This document shows positions 59,184 through 64,000 of a stretch of 64,000 bases of DNA, one piece after another. The notes under the pieces are model-generated. The model saw only the letters and a program-made list of their open reading frames with translations. It was not told where the DNA came from and did not search any database. The position numbers and the translations under genes are program-made. The stretch comes from Prillingera fragicola. Taxonomy: Eukaryota; Basidiomycota; Tremellomycetes; Trichosporonales; Trichosporonaceae. Location of the stretch: NCBI GenBank assembly GCA_002335605.1, contig BEDY01000002.1:744001-808000 (forward strand), written 5' to 3'. Numbering within the stretch: position 1 is the stretch's first letter; every line of letters begins with the position of its first letter.

Positions 59184-61655
59184 TAGAGGATTGGCATGCA
59201 TGTACAGAACTGCGCTGATAGTGTGGCGAAGAGATTGTTTGTCTGTGTCAGGCACGTGCCTCTGTAGTGGTTCTGCGACCACCTTTGTCCTTGCCGTGCA
59301 TTGAAGACCAAGCAGGTCAGGACATTTTCCACATTGTATATCGTTTGCTTCAGTGCACTGTGAGTAGCTGGTGGTATTCTGGCTGCTCGCCCAAGCACAT
59401 CGGTGGAACCCTTTCCTTGACTTCGGTAAGAATCATTACAGAATCAAGGCGTCACCCGCTCTCATACCCACCCCCTACCACCAATGCATGTTTCGGCCTC
59501 AGACTGAACCCAAATAATTTATGCAGTACCCCCAAACTCCACAAGATGACCAGTCGCCTTCACAAGTCGAAGGCCCGGGAACAAGAGCGATGGACAGTTC
59601 GCTGAATAATTCACACAATTATTTCCCGCCACTTTTGACTGTGACACTCCTACGTGTGCAGCGTGTGTCCCTTCCGGAGATACCAAGAACAAAGGGACAC
59701 ACACTGCACAGCAGGATTACAGCAACAGCAAGTACTGGTAGCGTGGACGGTTAACCCATAAGGCGCTGGAGTACTACATCGTGCAGAGCATCGCCATTTC
59801 GTACCCACTTGTGCGTATGTTTGAGTGCGAGTGGTATGAAATCTCTGATCTGTGGCCGTTCAGGTTTCGGAGATTTGAGACAATGCAAACACCAGGCACG
59901 GGTTCGGATCCGAGCTCGATTAGTGTCTGAGACGTCTCCGTCAGTGTGGTTATTTTTGGTATTAGCTTTGAAGTGACTAGCCCGGTACCAAAAAAAGTCT
60001 AATGCCGTGCCTGGTTTCGGCACATCCAAACCCTTTCTGTTGTACCTTTCCTCCCTTACATTACATCTTTTGAACTTTTCCTTCTCTGGAATGATCACTA
60101 CAAGCAGACCACGTCCTGACCTCTCGAACGTGGGCACGAACGTGAGATTGTGGTATGAAATCGTGGTCTCCAACACCAACAACGATCCAGGCCAGCACGA
60201 TGCGTGTGCGCCGGAACGACACCGGAACGACCGTTGCAGAAGATTGTCCGGCAGCAAACTGATCGGTGGTGGTGTTTCCAATGCGGGTGTAACGGTGCCA
60301 ACAACAGTGTCGTATACAGCCACCACAAGGGTCGTCTAGATCGTCTAGAACTGCTTTGCGCACGCTCGCCGGACCATCCCAGCCGGGGCAGGATCTTGCC
60401 GCTTCAACTCGCGGGCCGGGTAAACTGGTTCATCCAGAACCGAGAACCAGCTTGATTTCCACATCCAACAACGGAGAACACTATCTGCTGCAGGCAATGC
60501 TGCTACTAACGCGTGGCCTGACCGCGTCTGTCACCCACCTGCACCGCGCTAGCACAGAAGCCTGGGTACATACCATGCTGGAAAGCACCGAGCACTTTGA
60601 GCCGCAGTAATGAAGGCGAAAAAGTCCGTTGATGGCGGGTGCAATCGAAACTCGAAACTGCCAAGCACTGACAGATCTCGAAAAGGCCCCGGAAGTGCGG
60701 CTCTGCACTTCTGTAGATCTAAGCTTTGAGAGTGGTTCGTCTGCGAGGGCCGCCGGACGGGTGCCGGACGGCTTTGTGCGAGCGGCGGGAGTGGGAAAGG
60801 GCGGCCAGCGGGCAAGTGGGGGAATGTTACCGGGGTTCATCCGGAGACCCGTGTTGCCACAGTGCCGGGCGGGCCGTCTAATGCGGCGGGATCTATGCGG
60901 CACCGGGGGGTTGCTGCGCAATAATGCTGTTGTGCATGTCCTTAGCGATCGTAACGAGGCTCGGAACGTTGAGCGAACAGTTGACGGAACACACGTTTTG
61001 CATGTCAGACAGCTGAATAAACTGCTTGCTAAGCTGGTCTCGTCGTTGATGTCATTGACGCCATGGTACCACTCCACAAAACGAGAGAGGGTGCCAGACT
61101 GCGGTATGTCAGCGCTATTCACAGCACTTGTTTGATCTGATGACTCGACTGTTGACGTGCAGTTTACGCAACCCAGCCGTGGTACACTCTGTTTTCATGC
61201 TCGGGCCGCAACAGCCGAGGGATCGGACACGACCGAGAGTGCCGTAATCTCAACTGCTGGCATGATCTCTGGGAAGCCGGCTCAAGGCGGCTCAAGGGGG
61301 GAGACCCCAGCGCCATTTCTGCCTCCAAATGGCCAGATCCCTCAGGGGCTGCGCAGGGCTGTTCGATGAGAGCAGGAGCGACAGGGGGCCCGAGCCTGAC
61401 GACCCGACTGAAATGCTCTTCAAGCCCGGAGGCGCCAGGGGTATCAGGGTAGGGCGTGCAGGGAAAGCAAGACATTGAGAATACCTTTGTCATGGCTGAG
61501 TCGACTGATTCTACGTCGGATGTAACACTCGCGACTTGGCGATATGACAATGCCCACTCCAATGATACTTAAACCCGGCCGGCGTCCCCGACACTTGCAC
61601 GTCCCCTCAAACTCCAGCACTTCACTCTCATCACACTCAATCTACTCCTTTTTGC

Positions 61656-61664
61656 ATGTGCTAA
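61656..61664 (+). promoter_or_regulatory. Minimal upstream ORF (ATG TGC TAA)
   Basis: A two-codon uORF in the probable leader of the acidic orphan gene. It is in the same frame as the main ORF. After its TAA the frame stays open for 101 codons up to the ATG at 61968. Confidence 0.35.
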
Positions 61665-61770
61665 AGCTCTTCGACAATCATTGTCAACGCTACAACTACA
61701 AACAACCTACCCAACACCCTCACGCTGTCGCCTCATCGCCAGCACATTTCGCCGCTCACCAGCACGCAAC

Positions 61771-61851
61771 ATGTCCCCTCCCCAGTCTCTTCATCCCCTG
61801 CATACCACCCAGACCGAGACGTCCCCACCATTGCACCTCCCCACAGACTGA
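61771..61851 (+). promoter_or_regulatory. Upstream ORF of 26 codons plus stop
   Basis: It begins ATG TCC CCT CCC CAG and stops at TGA 61849-61851, about 115 bp before the main ATG at 61968, in a different frame. A scanning ribosome would meet it before the main start. Confidence 0.35.
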
Positions 61852-61967
61852 GCGAATCGCGCCAGCCTTCCACTACTGTTAAACCAAACGACCACTTTCA
61901 AGAGTCGTCCGACCTGATCTCTACAACTGAGACTACTATTTCTGCGCCTCCCGCATACGAAGACACA

Positions 61968-62972
61968 ATGTACTTCACCCCCGCTACTCCGCCTTCGCTC
62001 ACGCCGCTTGGCGTCCGCCTCCTTTCGCTCTCAGAGCGCAAGCTCGCCAGCCTCGACCTTGCTGTCGGTGCCCGCGACTCGGCTGACCTGCTTCGCCGCG
62101 GCGTCCTCGTTCGCGAGTCTGTCCGCTCAGCTTGGGCTTCGCTCACCACCGGCCCCTCGGACATGACCAACTGGCGCGCTCCTACCGCCCTCGGCCTCGA
62201 CACTCTCACCGAGGAGGACGAGGACGCGTACGACCAAGAGATTGCCGAGGAGCAGTGGCTCGACAATGTCATCAGCTCGTTCCACGACGAGGCTGACGAG
62301 GACGCCGGCATTGCCTGGGTCGAGACTACTGTCTCGCTCCCTTCTGACGACGACATCGAGTATGACGGCTCGCAGGCTTACGACCTGTCTGGCCCCCGCT
62401 TTGCCTCGGCTCCCGCGCCGGCTACCGTCCGTGTGACGCGTCCCGAATCTGCTCCCGCTATCCGCCACGCTTCTGCTGCGGCCACCTCGGTCGCCGACAG
62501 CTGGACTGTGCAGGTCTCGGCCATTGACGACATGTATGACGACGAGTACGAGTACTCGAACATGGACAGCGGTTCTGCCTCGTGGCTCGAGCTCGATCCC
62601 GAGGAGCCTTTCGACCTCAAGTCCATGGACTCTGTCACTGTCGACACTGTTGGCATCGACTATGACGAGGACAGCGAGGACGAGTTTGCTGCGGACGAGG
62701 AGGAAGTGGTCTTTGACCCTCTCGACCCTGCAGTGCCACCGCCAATGCAACGTTCCTTGTCCTCGTCGTCGACGTCGAGTCTCAGCGACGAAGACGACGA
62801 GACATGCAGGACGCCACCTTGGTCGCCAGTGATAGCACCATGCGGTTGCGAAGATCTCGAAGAGCTGGCGGAGCCTATACCGCCTCTGCCTCCACCAAGA
62901 ACAAACAACAAGGACGTGGAGCCATTGCGAATCGTGTGGCATCACGAAGAAGAGGTGCATACATGTACCTAG
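61968..62972 (+). CDS. Orphan acidic protein
   Basis: An intronless 334-residue frame that I do not recognise. The first 65 residues look folded and helical (LSLSERKLASLDLAVGARDS, LLRRGVLVRESVRSAWASL). The rest is strongly acidic and Ser-rich (EDSEDEFAADEEEVVFDP) with a Pro-rich end (EPIPPLPPPRTNN). Steady GC3-rich codon choice like the neighbours and the ordered N-terminus support a real gene. The same frame is open upstream from 61665 without an ATG and reads as Ser/Thr/Pro-rich sequence, so the true start may be in an unseen 5' exon or at a non-AUG codon. A 277-codon frame on the opposite strand (62127-62960) is a shadow. Confidence 0.65.
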   Translation: MYFTPATPPSLTPLGVRLLSLSERKLASLDLAVGARDSADLLRRGVLVRESVRSAWASLTTGPSDMTNWRAPTALGLDTLTEEDEDAYDQEIAEEQWLDNVISSFHDEADEDAGIAWVETTVSLPSDDDIEYDGSQAYDLSGPRFASAPAPATVRVTRPESAPAIRHASAAATSVADSWTVQVSAIDDMYDDEYEYSNMDSGSASWLELDPEEPFDLKSMDSVTVDTVGIDYDEDSEDEFAADEEEVVFDPLDPAVPPPMQRSLSSSSTSSLSDEDDETCRTPPWSPVIAPCGCEDLEELAEPIPPLPPPRTNNKDVEPLRIVWHHEEEVHTCT

Positions 62973-63781
62973 TGAACGAGTTGAATGAGGCTTGAAAATA
63001 GTATGAAAAAGAGGAGAGAAATGAATTGTTTGCTACAGAGCACAATGGTTGCAGTTCTAGTCTAGCGCAACGCCAGCCAAGACGCGAAAGAACCTCGAAC
63101 TGGCACACTGTGAGACGATTTGGAGAGAATTGGGAGCATCCTCATACTCTCGGAGGATCGGAGGGCGACGTGTCCACAACGGCACTGAGAAGCGGCGTTC
63201 TTCAAGGAGTACGTGGACTTTAGTCGGCTGTGGATGCGGGGGAACAAATGGAGGCACAATCGGGGAGGCCAACAGGGGAAAGTGAGATCGGGCCGATTCT
63301 GCAGCAAACCCACTGCCCCAAAGGATATCGTGCGCACCGGTGTCAACGCCAAGGGCCAAGAACACAAGAAAAGCTGGGCGTGCTTGGTGAATGCAATCTG
63401 CTGATCAGTGTTGTACGACATCCGCGCCACCTCGGTCAAAAGCGATGGTTCGTCCCCGAGGCCCCGATGGCGGTGGGACAAACCTAAACATGGAGATCTG
63501 CGCAGTAAACGTCGTACACCATGAGTGATCCCACAATTCTAGTCCGGATCCGAGATAGTCTCGGAGAAGACCGTACACTGACAATTATTTTGCTTCCGTT
63601 GGACAGTGGGTCTGCTTACATAAAACAACGTGGTTGACTGCGTTACGTCACGCCACGCGACACCATCCCCTCCCATCGCACATTGCTTCCGTCCACGGAG
63701 ACACTGACGAGCACCACTCTGGTGGCCAACTCGCAATCCGTATCTCATTCTCGCCACCCGACACTACACCGTGCGCACATC
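62973..63781. other. Intergenic region, 0.8 kb
   Basis: Between the acidic orphan and the last partial gene, both plus strand. Overlapping frames at 63026-63487 lack domains. Nothing is recognised. Confidence 0.5.
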
Positions 63782-64000
63782 ATGAGGATTCCCCTCGTCA
63801 CAACCTTCTCCTCACTCCTCCTATCACAGCTCTACGAGCCACCAACACCAGCCCCGCCGAAGGAAATTTCCTTTACCGCGCGGCACGCTCACGCACACAC
63901 GCCAGCCGGCGCGCTCTACCTCCATGCAGGCGTACCCGGTTCGGCGTCAGCTCTTGCTGGCGCCACCGGAGGCGAGGAAACGTTCAACACCGACGGACCG
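63782..64000 (+). CDS. Possible secreted protein, 5' part only
   Basis: From ATG 63782 the frame is open to the window edge (73 codons). The start MRIPLVTTFSSLLLSQLYEP looks like a short signal peptide followed by a Pro-rich stretch (PPTPAPPKE). After that comes ISFTARHAHAHTPAGALYLH. No family is recognisable from this length. A splice site could lie inside. The call is tentative. Confidence 0.4.
   Translation, partial: MRIPLVTTFSSLLLSQLYEPPTPAPPKEISFTARHAHAHTPAGALYLHAGVPGSASALAGATGGEETFNTDGP

Larger units (their letters stand above)
59184..61967. other. Gene-poor region of 2.8 kb
   Basis: No open frame here, on either strand, has a recognisable domain or good exon structure (longest 60481-61122 minus and 59751-60326 minus). 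The 3' part (about 61560-61967) is a C/A-rich leader of the next gene with two upstream ORFs. No tRNA, transposon or long repeat was recognised. Confidence 0.5.

Noticed and set aside
59890..59925. GGTTCGGATCC B box-like string
   Set aside because: It is a palindrome-like chance match (GGATCC core); stems do not pair on either strand.
60481..61122. 213-codon minus-strand frame
   Set aside because: No domain, Arg/Ser/Pro-biased, no conserved motif and no convincing splice extension.
62127..62960. 277-codon open frame on the minus strand
   Set aside because: It lies fully opposite the acidic orphan and exists because GAC/GAG/TCG-rich codons read as GTC/CTC/CGA on the other strand. It has no domain and is Arg/Val-biased.

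Overview
This window looks like nuclear DNA of a basidiomycete yeast, most likely Tremellomycetes and possibly Trichosporonales. The lineage is an inference from four things: GC-rich compact genes, many very short introns (about 34-60 nt) with CTGAC/CTAAC branch sites, closest resemblance to fungal protein families, and no operons or bacterial-type signals. I placed 24 protein-coding genes or gene fragments and joined exons by hand using GT-AG borders, branch sites and reading-frame continuity. Where I checked a model exon by exon, the summed length was divisible by three. I found no convincing tRNA, rRNA, transposon or CRISPR array.

Layout. 0-6 kb: the first codons of an RPB5-like RNA polymerase subunit (minus) and a full-size MRP/ABCC-type ABC transporter (plus). 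6-15 kb: two long gene-poor stretches around a class-B bHLH transcription factor (plus) and a nine-exon PAP2 lipid phosphatase (minus). 15-29.4 kb is dense: type II NADH dehydrogenase, a GPSP-repeat/acidic protein, the Rag GTPase GTR1 (minus), a DUF2461 protein, an NCLX/CCX-like cation/Ca2+ exchanger, calcipressin RCN1 (minus) and nicotinamidase PNC1.

30-41.8 kb: an aromatic acid exporter-like membrane protein (minus), methylenetetrahydrofolate reductase, an MFS transporter, the ERMES subunit MMM1 and the small ER protein YSY6/RAMP4. 43.6-59.2 kb: the deubiquitinase UBP15/USP7, the Rab escort protein MRS6, histone H4 (minus), a mitochondrial PPR-like protein, the TRAPPIII subunit TRS85 (minus) and peptide:N-glycanase PNG1. 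59-64 kb: a 2.8-kb gene-poor block, an orphan acidic protein with upstream ORFs, and the start of a possible secreted protein cut by the window edge.

Most genes are core eukaryotic housekeeping genes with unrelated neighbours, so this is not an accessory island and I see no clear new multi-gene system. The most unusual features are in gene structure: two genes whose first coding exon is only the ATG (YSY6, UBP15), chains of 22-34 nt micro-exons at the start of GTR1, a 25-nt exon carrying the PSGH catalytic motif of the PAP2 enzyme, a GC-AG intron in UBP15, and several introns whose length is a multiple of three and lacks stops, so that they hide inside open frames. A calcium exchanger and a calcineurin regulator lie tail to tail, and two perfect TCACGTGA palindromes sit in the histone H4 divergent promoter.
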